A stretch of DNA of 64,000 nt, taken from the NCBI RefSeq assembly GCF_003583765.1, contig NZ_QXQA01000007.1, positions 62,001 through 126,000 of the forward strand. Direction: 5' to 3'. Position 1 is the first letter of the stretch; the number at the start of each line of letters is the position of its first letter. A program made the translations under genes and the position numbers. Below the pieces are notes generated by a model, which saw only the letters and a list, made by a program, of their open reading frames with translations, was not told where the DNA came from and ran no database searches. This document shows positions 9,016-17,063 of this stretch, in pieces. The stretch comes from Paenibacillus nanensis. Its GTDB lineage: Bacteria > Bacillota > Bacilli > Paenibacillales > Paenibacillaceae.

Positions 9016-10638
9016 ATGAAACGTATTCAAAAGTTTGGCGTCATCTTGGCATGTATGACATTGTTCATCGGATTGCTAGCGGCTTGCAGCGGCAACAACG
9101 GGAACGAGAAGCCGTCAGAGAGCGAAAGCCCATCTGCGGGAGGAGAAGAAAATCCGTATAGCGAACCGATGGAGGTTTCCGTCTCATTCTGGGACGTAGA
9201 AGCAGAAATGGCTAAGCTTAAGGACGACCCGATCGTGCAAGAAATTTTGCAAAAGTTCAACATCACGATCAAACCGGTTAATACGACCTGGGACGACTAT
9301 GGCCAGAAGATTCAGATGTGGGCCGCTTCCGGACAGCTGCCGGATGTATTCGCGATCGACGCGATCGGCACGCAGTATCAGCGCAAGTGGGTTGAGCAAG
9401 GCGTCGTTGCTCCGCTGCCGGACCTGGCAAAGTACCCGAACCTAGCCCAATATTTTGAGGCGCCGGATATTGCGGGATTGGCTGTTGACGGCAAGCACTA
9501 CACGATTCCAAGAAGGATGTTCCCGAGCGTAGACTGGAGCGCGCTTGACCGCACCGTCTACTATCGTTGGGATTTGGCGCAAGCCGCCGGCATTACGAAG
9601 GAGCCGGAGACGTGGGATGAATTCAAGGCGATGCTGGACGCCATCGTGAAGGCCGATCCGGAAGGCAAGCAAATTACGGGCCTGACGGCAGCTCAAGTGA
9701 AAATGCTGGGCGGATTGTTCTGGCTGTACGGCAACCCTGTGGCAACAAGCGACGGCAGCGGCGCGGACTTCAAGTGGATCAAGGAAGACGGCAAGTTCAT
9801 TCCGGCCGTATTCTCGAAAAACGCGTTGCCGGCCCTTCAAAATATGAAGGAAATGTATGACAACAATTTGATTGACCCGGACATTGCGCTGACAAGCCCG
9901 GATATCGCGTATGACAAGTTTGCTTCCGGCAAAGCGGCAGCGATGCTCTCCGGCGGCGGCTTTGTCAACCTGGACTTGAATATCAATACGAAGCGTTGGG
10001 CAGCCAGCTACCCGGATAAGGATATTTCCGAAACGGTCAAAGTACTCAAGCCTTTGACCGGACCTGACGGCGAGCGTCATCATGCGATCTTCAAGACCTA
10101 CTGGTCCGAGAGCTACTTTAGCGGCAAGATTGATCCGAAGAAGCTCGACCGGATCTTGGCTCTGTATGATTACGTATTATCTCCGGAAGGCAAAGATCTT
10201 CTCACTTACGGCAAAGAAGGCGTCGACTACAAGGTAGAAGGCGACAAGAAGGTTTTGCTGAGCGATACTCCGCATGTCGAGAAGTATCCGTTAACCGGCT
10301 TCCTAAGAGATCTGGTCGCCTATGAAACGGCAGACCGCTATGATATGAATAACCCGGCAATCGCCAATGAGGGCATCCGGCAGCAAGCGGTAGACTACAT
10401 GGATTGGATTCTGGAAAATACGAAGGTGCCGGAATACGACATCCGCTTGACTTACTTGTCGACTCCGACCAAAGACAGCTTTACCATTTTTGATCATGAC
10501 GATTTGTTGAATGTCATGCTGTCTAATGATCCTGTGGAGAAAACGTGGCAAAAAATTGTTGACGGCTATAAATCCAAGGGCCTTGACAAGATGATTGAAG
10601 AAGTAAACGCCGCTGCAGCGGAGCAAGGCATCGAGTAA
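9016..10638 (+). CDS. Sugar-binding lipoprotein of the ABC importer (LplA/YtcQ type)
   Basis: A 540-residue extracellular solute-binding protein. The signal peptide ends in the lipobox LLAAC, so C23 should be lipidated, and it is followed by a Ser/Glu/Gly-rich linker. The rest matches the large family 1 binding proteins that work with LplB/YtcP permeases: early strand MEVSVSFWDVEAEM, then domain linkers and a C-terminal helical part. GGGAGG is eight bases before the ATG. A strong hairpin terminator follows, closing the three-gene importer operon. The ligand is unknown; a terminal sugar from the mucin-like glycans processed nearby is a fair guess. Confidence 0.92.
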   Translation: MKRIQKFGVILACMTLFIGLLAACSGNNGNEKPSESESPSAGGEENPYSEPMEVSVSFWDVEAEMAKLKDDPIVQEILQKFNITIKPVNTTWDDYGQKIQMWAASGQLPDVFAIDAIGTQYQRKWVEQGVVAPLPDLAKYPNLAQYFEAPDIAGLAVDGKHYTIPRRMFPSVDWSALDRTVYYRWDLAQAAGITKEPETWDEFKAMLDAIVKADPEGKQITGLTAAQVKMLGGLFWLYGNPVATSDGSGADFKWIKEDGKFIPAVFSKNALPALQNMKEMYDNNLIDPDIALTSPDIAYDKFASGKAAAMLSGGGFVNLDLNINTKRWAASYPDKDISETVKVLKPLTGPDGERHHAIFKTYWSESYFSGKIDPKKLDRILALYDYVLSPEGKDLLTYGKEGVDYKVEGDKKVLLSDTPHVEKYPLTGFLRDLVAYETADRYDMNNPAIANEGIRQQAVDYMDWILENTKVPEYDIRLTYLSTPTKDSFTIFDHDDLLNVMLSNDPVEKTWQKIVDGYKSKGLDKMIEEVNAAAAEQGIE

Positions 10639-10698
10639 TGATGAGCTGTCCATTCAGGCAGAAAAAAACCGGAATGGTGTACGATAATAATTGATATG

Positions 10699-10737
10699 GA
10701 CATTCCACGGCGTACGCCGCTGGAATGTCTCTTCTTT
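10699..10737 (+). terminator. Terminator of the first importer operon
   Basis: A long stem, GACATTCCA plus GGCG pairing with CGCC plus TGGAATGTC with one bulged base, is followed by TCTTCTTT. It lies about 60 bp after the binding-protein stop. Confidence 0.75.
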
Positions 10738-10850
10738 ATCCTCGAAAGATACAAAGTGTATCGTGCGTGATGCAAAGAAAAAGGATTTTTGTTGGGAAAT
10801 GTTTAATGAATAGTAAAGGTTTTCTCCATCCCTCGCGATAAGGAGCCCAT

Positions 10851-12623
10851 ATGCACAAAAATATGCGGATGTCGACCACGTTAAGGCTGTTTTTCATTCT
10901 GGTCGTCATCATACCTGTTATCCTCATCAGCTATATTATTTTGCATATCTACAAGCGGGATATTCTGGAACAGAATAAAGAGAGATCGCTGCAAACCTCG
11001 GAGGCGCTCGCCTATTCCGTAAGCCAGGAGATAAGCAGGATGTCGGGCTTATTCGCTTCCATCGGCGTCGACCGGGATGTGTTCGAGACGGTATCCGCCA
11101 TCCACCATTCCACAGGGATCGAAAAGCAAGCGGCCAGTTATAATCTTAAAATACTGATCGAGAAGTACACCGCTTCCGTCTCTGGGCGCGTTCTTTCGGT
11201 TAATTTCTTTTTTGACAATAATCAATCGTATTCTTATCTCAAAAACGTGATGACAGACGAGAACAATATTCGCGGCGAGAGCTGGTATAAAGAAACGCTC
11301 AACGCTCGAGGCAACGTCCGGTTTCTGGGAATGATTCCGAATTTGCTTTACGGCAACTACAATTTGTATTTGATGGCTGCAGCCTTTTCGCCGCAAGAGC
11401 TGCATTCCCTCTCATCGCTGGAAATGATTTTGTTCACCTTTGAAAGCGGCGCCTTTGACCATATCCTCCAATCTCGCGACAATTCGGAATCGATTCTGCA
11501 TATTGTGAGTGACGATCATCAAATCATTGCTTCGAATACGATTGTGGACCGTGGCAGTCTCATTACGAACAACTGGATTTCTAACCTCGACAGTCAATCA
11601 AAAGGCGCTTTCGTAGACAATGAAAATGGCGGTAAGCACCTGGTCACTTATGCCAGAGTCGACAATACGGATTGGTTCATTGTACAGATGATTCCGTTCA
11701 GCAGCCTTATGGAGAAATACAATAATGTAAATTCCTTTGTATGGCTGTTAGCTGTTTTCATTATTTTGGCCCTTGTGCTCATCTCTTTCTATTTTGTTTC
11801 CAATGTAACAAAGCCGCTTAGCGAACTGCTTCGGCAAATTGTACGTGTAACGGGGGGAGACTTAAGCGCGAGATGCACCGAATCAGGAAGCTTGGAAATG
11901 GTGCGCTTAGGACATTCCTTTAACCTCATGACCGCTCAGATTCAGGACCTGCTGGAACAACATGAGCAGCAGGAGACGGAGAAGCGAAAGGCGGAATTTG
12001 CTGCCCTTCAGTCGCAGATTAACCCACATTTCCTCATTAATACGCTAAATTCCATCAAGTTTATGGCTTTAATAAGCAAAGCGGATAATATACGCAGCAT
12101 GACTCACGCGTTGACCCGAATGCTGGCGTCGTCCTTTAATCGCGGAGGACTTCTGATTACGGTCGAAGAAGAAATCGATTTGCTGAAGCATTATCTTTAC
12201 ATTATGGAAATTCGTTTCGGCAGACCCATTGAGACGGATTGGGATATCGGTCCTAACGTTACCCGCTACTACCTGTTAAAGCTGCTTCTGCAGCCTATTC
12301 TGGAAAACAGCATTATTCATGGTCTCAAGGAGGTCAATTATCCCGCGAAGATCCAAATTTCGATCCGTCAGACGGACAATGATCTGCTTATCGCCATTGC
12401 AGACAACGGAGTAGGCATGCCGGAGGAGCTGTTCGCTGATCCTCAGGGAAAATCGCCGATTTATTCCTTTAGCGGGATGGGGAATAAAAATGTGCATAAC
12501 CGAATTCAGCTGCATTACGGCCGGGGGTATGGTCTTCATTATGAGCCGCATCAGCCAAATGGAACGAAGGTGACCATCCGGCTCCCGATAATTACGGAAC
12601 CGGACGAAAGCGTAGAGCCGTAA
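10851..12623 (+). CDS. YesM-type sensor histidine kinase
   Basis: A 590-residue membrane sensor. Helix one is at about 11-33, an extracytoplasmic sensor domain spans 34-290, helix two is at about 295-318, and the HAMP linker starts NVTKPLSELL. The His_kinase domain has H393 in QINPHFLINTLNS, and the HATPase domain has the N-box LLQPILENSIIHG and G-box ADNGVGMP. AAGGAG is five bases before the ATG. It stands with a sugar-binding protein (12746) and a response regulator (14073), which looks like a three-part sensing module. The 212 bp upstream hold the importer terminator and a GATAC-AAAGT-GTATC palindrome at 10748-10762 of unknown role. Confidence 0.93.
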   Translation: MHKNMRMSTTLRLFFILVVIIPVILISYIILHIYKRDILEQNKERSLQTSEALAYSVSQEISRMSGLFASIGVDRDVFETVSAIHHSTGIEKQAASYNLKILIEKYTASVSGRVLSVNFFFDNNQSYSYLKNVMTDENNIRGESWYKETLNARGNVRFLGMIPNLLYGNYNLYLMAAAFSPQELHSLSSLEMILFTFESGAFDHILQSRDNSESILHIVSDDHQIIASNTIVDRGSLITNNWISNLDSQSKGAFVDNENGGKHLVTYARVDNTDWFIVQMIPFSSLMEKYNNVNSFVWLLAVFIILALVLISFYFVSNVTKPLSELLRQIVRVTGGDLSARCTESGSLEMVRLGHSFNLMTAQIQDLLEQHEQQETEKRKAEFAALQSQINPHFLINTLNSIKFMALISKADNIRSMTHALTRMLASSFNRGGLLITVEEEIDLLKHYLYIMEIRFGRPIETDWDIGPNVTRYYLLKLLLQPILENSIIHGLKEVNYPAKIQISIRQTDNDLLIAIADNGVGMPEELFADPQGKSPIYSFSGMGNKNVHNRIQLHYGRGYGLHYEPHQPNGTKVTIRLPIITEPDESVEP

Positions 12624-12638
12624 GTCCAAAAACGATGA

Positions 12639-12699
12639 CATAAATGATCAAATACGAACCAAAAACGTCATATTGTTCTGTTTCCGTTCCATGTATGAT
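12639..12699 (+). promoter_or_regulatory. Direct-repeat activator site and -10 (site P2)
   Basis: CATAAATGATCA (12639) and the poorer CAAAAACGTCAT (12660) are 21 bp apart. TATGAT at 12694-12699 is 34 bp after the second. This matches the other three sites and would place the binding protein and regulator under autoregulation. It is the weakest of the four. Confidence 0.5.
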
Positions 12700-12745
12700 G
12701 AGGTTCATATTTTAAAACGCATACATTTATTGGGGAGAGGAACAA

Positions 12746-14101
12746 ATGAGGGGAAGAAGGGGAAGGCTTATCGCTGTGGCGCTCATTCTCTTCGCAGTCG
12801 GATGGACGGCCGGTTCCGTTCTTATGGAGAAACAAGATGGGGGGAACCAGGGCGTCTTTACGAACGAATCGTCCCGCGCGCCGAATCATCATCAACCGAT
12901 CCGCTTGAAACTCGGAATCTGGGAATCGAAGACGGACATCGAGTTTTGGACCAAAAAGGTGAAAGAATATTCTAGGCTAAAACCGAATGTGACGGTTGAA
13001 GTGGAGACAATTCCGGATAATAGCGGACAGTACCTTAAGGTTCGTTATGCCGCCAATGATTTGCCGGATTTGTTTTATTTGAAATCCGGTCATTTGCCGG
13101 TATACAAGGATTCCCTCCTTCCGTTGAATGGATTAGACGCGGCTCGAAGGAATAAGTTTCCCGGCGATATCGAGGGAGAGATTGTAGGATTGCCGCTCGT
13201 TTCGTATTCGGAATATGTCTATTATCATCCCAGCATTTTTCAAGAAGTAGGTATCGAGGTGCCCAAGACCTTGGATGAATTTATGGACGTTCTGGAGAAA
13301 ATCAAAGACCATGGCCAATATATTCCAATCGCGATCGGCGGCAAGGACGAGTGGACGTTCTACCCGTTCATGGAATTTGGACCGGCGGTTCTAGCCAAGG
13401 ATGTCAATTATTTATCCCGTCTGGCGAATACGGAGAAGCCTTTTGGTCCCGGATCAACCTTCGAGACATCCGCCAATATGCTTAGCCGGATTGCAGACCA
13501 AGAACTGGCGGGACCGAATGCGCTGAACATCGGGTTTGATCAGGCGACGCAATTGTTCCAGTCCGGCCAAGCGGCCATGATCGCGCTTGGGCAATGGTAC
13601 TACTCCGAGCATCAATCGAAAGTGAATTATGATAGCGACCTGGATGCTTTTGCGCTGCCTTGGAGAGCGTCAAAGACGGAACAGATTTATTCGGCAACCA
13701 TGCACGACCATTATATAGCAGTCAACAGACATTCCAAGCACACCAATGAAGCCGTCGCGTTTCTGGAATGGATGTTTAGCCCCGAAGTCTATCAAACCTA
13801 CATTAACACTTCACAAAACACATCTACGCTGATTGATGTGGAATCCACCCTTCCTTTTTTTGCGGAAGTAAGAAACAAGCATCCTTTTGTCCCCTTTCTC
13901 TATAACGGACAGGATGAGAACTATATCCGAATTAAAAACGCTGCACAATATGATGAGAAGAAAAGCGGACAGGAAATATTCGCAGGCGCAGAAGTGGCGG
14001 ACATCCAGAGAAAGCTGAACGACAACTGGTCAAAGGCAGTGCAAGCCTTAAATGATGCGGGAGGCGATAGGGATGGCGAAATTTCAAGCTCTCATCGTTG
14101 A
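12746..14101 (+). CDS. Membrane-anchored sugar-binding protein of the sensing module
   Basis: A 451-residue family 1 solute-binding protein. The N-terminus MRGRRGRLIAVALILFAVGWTA forms one membrane helix, but there is no lipobox cysteine, so the protein is either secreted or, more likely, held by an uncleaved anchor. The binding fold runs from IRLKLGIWESKTDIEFW to WSKAVQALNDAG. It is flanked by a sensor kinase and a response regulator, with no permease genes attached, so I infer that it presents a sugar to the kinase rather than feeding an importer. GGGGAGAGG is five bases before the ATG. Its last 29 bases overlap the regulator gene. A transport role with orphan permeases remains possible. 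Confidence 0.85.
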   Translation: MRGRRGRLIAVALILFAVGWTAGSVLMEKQDGGNQGVFTNESSRAPNHHQPIRLKLGIWESKTDIEFWTKKVKEYSRLKPNVTVEVETIPDNSGQYLKVRYAANDLPDLFYLKSGHLPVYKDSLLPLNGLDAARRNKFPGDIEGEIVGLPLVSYSEYVYYHPSIFQEVGIEVPKTLDEFMDVLEKIKDHGQYIPIAIGGKDEWTFYPFMEFGPAVLAKDVNYLSRLANTEKPFGPGSTFETSANMLSRIADQELAGPNALNIGFDQATQLFQSGQAAMIALGQWYYSEHQSKVNYDSDLDAFALPWRASKTEQIYSATMHDHYIAVNRHSKHTNEAVAFLEWMFSPEVYQTYINTSQNTSTLIDVESTLPFFAEVRNKHPFVPFLYNGQDENYIRIKNAAQYDEKKSGQEIFAGAEVADIQRKLNDNWSKAVQALNDAGGDRDGEISSSHR

Positions 14102-15728
14102 CGACGAACCTCTAGCCAGGTTGGCGCTTCGGGAGTACATTTTATTGACATCAGCCGATATTGAAATTGCGGGCGAAGCAGGCGACGGATTCGAAGCTTT
14201 AGCTTTCTTGAAAGAGCGTCAAGATATTGATCTCATTCTTGCCGACATTCAGATGCCGCGCATGAACGGGGTGGAGCTGCTGAAAGCGGTGCGCGAAGCG
14301 GCTTTTCCGCAGCAGCCTTTGGTCATTATGCTAAGCGCTTACAGCGACTATTCCTTTGTCCGAGATTCCTTTGTGCTCGGCGCGTTCGACTACATGCTGA
14401 AAGCGAAACTGGACGAAAACTATATCATCCCGGTACTTGAGAAGACAGTGGATGAATTGAATCGAAGACAAAGCCTCCTGGCGGATTCTCTCCCGTCTGA
14501 TGAAGAAGAAACGGTCTGCTCGATTCTGCACCGCTTATCCGTGCTCCAAGAAACGGGGCAGCCTATGCTGGAGCAGAAGGAGGATTGGAACCGAAGCTTA
14601 GCTATCGTACGAAAGCACATGGGCGAAAAAAATCAAGAGGTTGCGCTGATCAGGCTTTCGGAGGCCGTCCCATTCGAGGATACCCACCGCATGATTCTTC
14701 AAACAATCAGAAGCGTAACGAATAAAGAGAGAAATGAAGGGATATGCCGAGTTTGCCGCCATGATGACCGGCATTACACGATATTTTTTACGTTCCCCGA
14801 GCAATGCAGCACAGTCGTCATCCGAAGACTGACCCATACGGTACTAACCGATGTTCAGATCAGGCTGCGTCAGTTTTTGAACTTGCGGATATCGATCGGA
14901 ATCAGCCATGTTGCGAACGGCGTTATGCAATGGAGCCGGCTCTTTCAGCAGGCGGAACGGCTATCCGTCCTTAGTTACTTTCACGGCTATGATCATCTTT
15001 ATTATCCCGAAGCGGCCAGACAAACGAGTATGCCGTCCGACAAACATAATCAATGGAAGGACAAGTGGAACTTGTTCAAGACGGAGCTGCTCAAATCATT
15101 AAAAGAAGCGGATCAATCGGTTTATAAGCGGCAGCTGCAGGATGGGTTCGGTTTGCTGATCGAGCGCTATCCTTCGTTTCCCGAACGGATCAAATCGGAG
15201 CTGAGCGAGATGATATGGGAAGCGGGGACGGTCATCTCCCGAAACGGTATTGCCTGGAACGATATCCAAGCGGTATTCCCTCATCCCGCCGAACAGGTTC
15301 GCCAGCTGGAGACTTGGGAGGAGACCGTTAAATGGATCGAGCAATTTCTGGAGCTGCTGCACGAGAAGCTGCATCCCGTCAGCAAAGGCGCGTCTGCCTG
15401 GCTTAGTCCGGTTGTGGCTAAAGCGAAGGCCATTATCGAAAAGCATTATGATGAGGAAATCTTATTGTCCACCATTAGCGAGATGGTAGGGGTCAGCGAA
15501 AGCTACCTCAGCAAACAATTCGCGAAGGAAACCGGCGTCAATTTTATCCCCTATTTAACGAATCTTCGAATCGAAAAAGCAAAGCAAGCCCTCGAGAACG
15601 GATTGAAAATTTACGACGTAGCCGAAAAGGTAGGGTATGTCAACCCCGAGCACTTCAGCAGAATCTTCAAAAAAGTAACGGGCGTCAGCCCAATCGCGTA
15701 TCGCAAAAAATACGAGAGGCAGGCCTAG
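14073..15728 (+). CDS. YesN-type AraC-family response regulator, probable master regulator
   Basis: A 551-residue regulator. The receiver domain has D10-D11, phospho-acceptor D58 in LADIQMP, and K109-type lysine in DYMLKAKL. A long middle region is followed by the C-terminal AraC HTH pair (ISEMVGVSESYLSKQF and IYDVAEKVGYVNPEHFSRIF). I chose ATG 14073 because GGGAGG lies eight bases upstream; it overlaps the previous gene. It ends only 31 bp before the direct-repeat site P3, and the same repeat precedes its own gene cluster and the 53-kb importer. I infer that it activates the cohesin-dockerin enzyme array. Direct repeats with a two-turn period just upstream of a poor -35 are what AraC-type activators typically bind. 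Confidence 0.93.
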   Translation: MAKFQALIVDDEPLARLALREYILLTSADIEIAGEAGDGFEALAFLKERQDIDLILADIQMPRMNGVELLKAVREAAFPQQPLVIMLSAYSDYSFVRDSFVLGAFDYMLKAKLDENYIIPVLEKTVDELNRRQSLLADSLPSDEEETVCSILHRLSVLQETGQPMLEQKEDWNRSLAIVRKHMGEKNQEVALIRLSEAVPFEDTHRMILQTIRSVTNKERNEGICRVCRHDDRHYTIFFTFPEQCSTVVIRRLTHTVLTDVQIRLRQFLNLRISIGISHVANGVMQWSRLFQQAERLSVLSYFHGYDHLYYPEAARQTSMPSDKHNQWKDKWNLFKTELLKSLKEADQSVYKRQLQDGFGLLIERYPSFPERIKSELSEMIWEAGTVISRNGIAWNDIQAVFPHPAEQVRQLETWEETVKWIEQFLELLHEKLHPVSKGASAWLSPVVAKAKAIIEKHYDEEILLSTISEMVGVSESYLSKQFAKETGVNFIPYLTNLRIEKAKQALENGLKIYDVAEKVGYVNPEHFSRIFKKVTGVSPIAYRKKYERQA

Positions 15729-15759
15729 CCCAGCTCCTATTCCGCGCAGGAATCTAGAA

Positions 15760-15821
15760 CAAAAATGATCAATATGAGGTCAAAAATGATCATTCGTAAC
15801 GCGTCCTATAATTTGTATGCT
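15760..15821 (+). promoter_or_regulatory. Direct-repeat activator site and -10 (site P3) for the enzyme array
   Basis: This is the best copy: two identical half-sites CAAAAATGATCA at 15760 and 15781, exactly 21 bp apart. TATGCT at 15816-15821 is 35 bp after the second. TATAAT at 15807-15812 is an alternative -10. It drives the anchor gene and probably the long array behind it. Confidence 0.75.
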
Positions 15822-15838
15822 AAATAAGCACCTAACCC

Positions 15839-15876
15839 GTGTACCCTCACTTTCCTTCGGGATTGTGAGGGTACAC
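15839..15876 (+). promoter_or_regulatory. 5' leader stem-loop with UUCG tetraloop
   Basis: GTGTACCCTCAC (15839-15850) pairs perfectly with GTGAGGGTACAC (15865-15876). Inside, CC-TTCG-GG forms an extra-stable tetraloop. No T-run follows, so it is not a normal terminator. It begins roughly ten bases after the predicted transcription start of P3 and may protect the 5' end of the long mRNA. Confidence 0.6.
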
Positions 15877-15918
15877 GCTCGTTGTAGGTGACGAATTCGT
15901 TTTCGTCTTTTCTAGTCT

Positions 15919-15932
15919 TGGAAACGTTTTCA
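15919..15932 (+). promoter_or_regulatory. cre box in the leader of the enzyme array
   Basis: TGGAAACGTTTTCA fits the CcpA consensus TGNAANCGNTNNCA fully. It lies about 90 bp downstream of the likely start site of P3, where a bound CcpA would block elongation. Confidence 0.7.
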
Positions 15933-15956
15933 ATTTGAAGAAGGGTGGGTACTAGG

Positions 15957-16973
15957 ATGAAACGTAAATGGTTGCTGAGCACGATGATTTGTATGCTGTG
16001 CAGTATGGTCTGGATGGCGGCGGTCAGCGCAGAGAAGCTGTCGGATTTCTCCTTGCGGACTTCGGAGAAGGAAACGCCGGAGGAATTGTTCACCATCACC
16101 TTGCATGGCAGTCAGATTCAAGATATGTACGCGTATGAAGCCAAGTTCGAGTTCGATCCTGCCAAATTGGAAGTCGTAAAAGCGGAAACCGCCATTAAGG
16201 GCTTTTCCGTTCAGCCGGTTATCAAAGATAACGTCGTTACGATTGCCCATACCAAAATCGGGAAGGTGAGCGGCGAAAAAGGCAGCTTGGATATTACGAC
16301 AATCACTTTTAAAGCCAAAAAAGCGGGCTCCTCCAACGTGAAGTGGACTTCCATGAGACTGCTCGACAGCGATTTGAAGGATCAAACCTTCACGCCGAAT
16401 ACAATAACGACATTTACGAAGCTGTTCAAGGACGTCGTCAAGCACTGGGCCAAAGACGACATTATGGAGATGGTATCTCACGGTGTGGTAGAGGGAGTAG
16501 ACAAGGAGCGTTTTGCTCCGGATAGCCAGGTGACGAGAGCGCAATTCGCGACGTTGATCGCCCGCGCGCTGAAGCTTAAAGCGGGTACAGGCGCGATGCC
16601 GTTCAAGGACGTAAAGTCCGGCGCCTGGTATGCGGACTCCGTAAAGAGAGCCTATTCGGCCGGCATTATCAATGGCGTTTCCAGCGCTTCCTTTGCCCCG
16701 GAAAAAAAGATTACCCGCGAAGAGATGACGGCCATGCTGATGAGAGCGAAAGCTTATGCGGACGGCGTGAACATCAACAGCCTTACGGCAGGCTCCATTG
16801 ATTCATTCACCGACAAGAACAAAATCAGCGAATGGGCGAAGCAATCCGTCGGGTATACGATTTCCTCCGGTTTAATGAAGGGAAGAACAACGACGACATT
16901 TGCGCCGAAGGAAAACGCGACGAGAGCGGAATCGGCCGTTGTAATCAAAAGATTGCTGGCCGTCATTGACTAA
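15957..16973 (+). CDS. Cohesin-SLH surface anchoring protein
   Basis: A 338-residue secreted protein expected to hold dockerin-bearing enzymes on the cell wall. The signal peptide (1-25) ends VSA. A single cohesin-like domain (about 28-150) is recognisable from YAYEAKFEFDPAKLEVV and LDITTITFKAKK. Three S-layer homology repeats follow (about 155-200, 214-270, 280-335) with TRAQ, TREE and TRAE motifs; SLH domains bind pyruvylated secondary wall polymer. It is the first gene of the array after promoter P3, as expected for a scaffold. The cohesin differs clearly from those of the enzymes, so its dockerin preference may differ. I prefer ATG 15957 to an upstream GTG because it gives a clean signal peptide. 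Confidence 0.88.
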   Translation: MKRKWLLSTMICMLCSMVWMAAVSAEKLSDFSLRTSEKETPEELFTITLHGSQIQDMYAYEAKFEFDPAKLEVVKAETAIKGFSVQPVIKDNVVTIAHTKIGKVSGEKGSLDITTITFKAKKAGSSNVKWTSMRLLDSDLKDQTFTPNTITTFTKLFKDVVKHWAKDDIMEMVSHGVVEGVDKERFAPDSQVTRAQFATLIARALKLKAGTGAMPFKDVKSGAWYADSVKRAYSAGIINGVSSASFAPEKKITREEMTAMLMRAKAYADGVNINSLTAGSIDSFTDKNKISEWAKQSVGYTISSGLMKGRTTTTFAPKENATRAESAVVIKRLLAVID

Positions 16974-17063
16974 AACCAGCTGCCGCGGCGATGAAACCAT
17001 GGGGAGGAGGGGAGAAACAAGGCCGAAGCGTGCTAGCAAGCAAAAACGAGGGAGGTTGGCGTT

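Noticed and set aside
10748..10762. GATAC-AAAGT-GTATC palindrome upstream of the second sensor kinase
   Set aside because: A single short inverted repeat with no second copy at other promoters here; could be an operator but cannot be supported.
15839..15876. Reading the leader hairpin as the terminator of the response-regulator operon
   Set aside because: No U-run follows it, and it lies after the predicted promoter P3 rather than before it.
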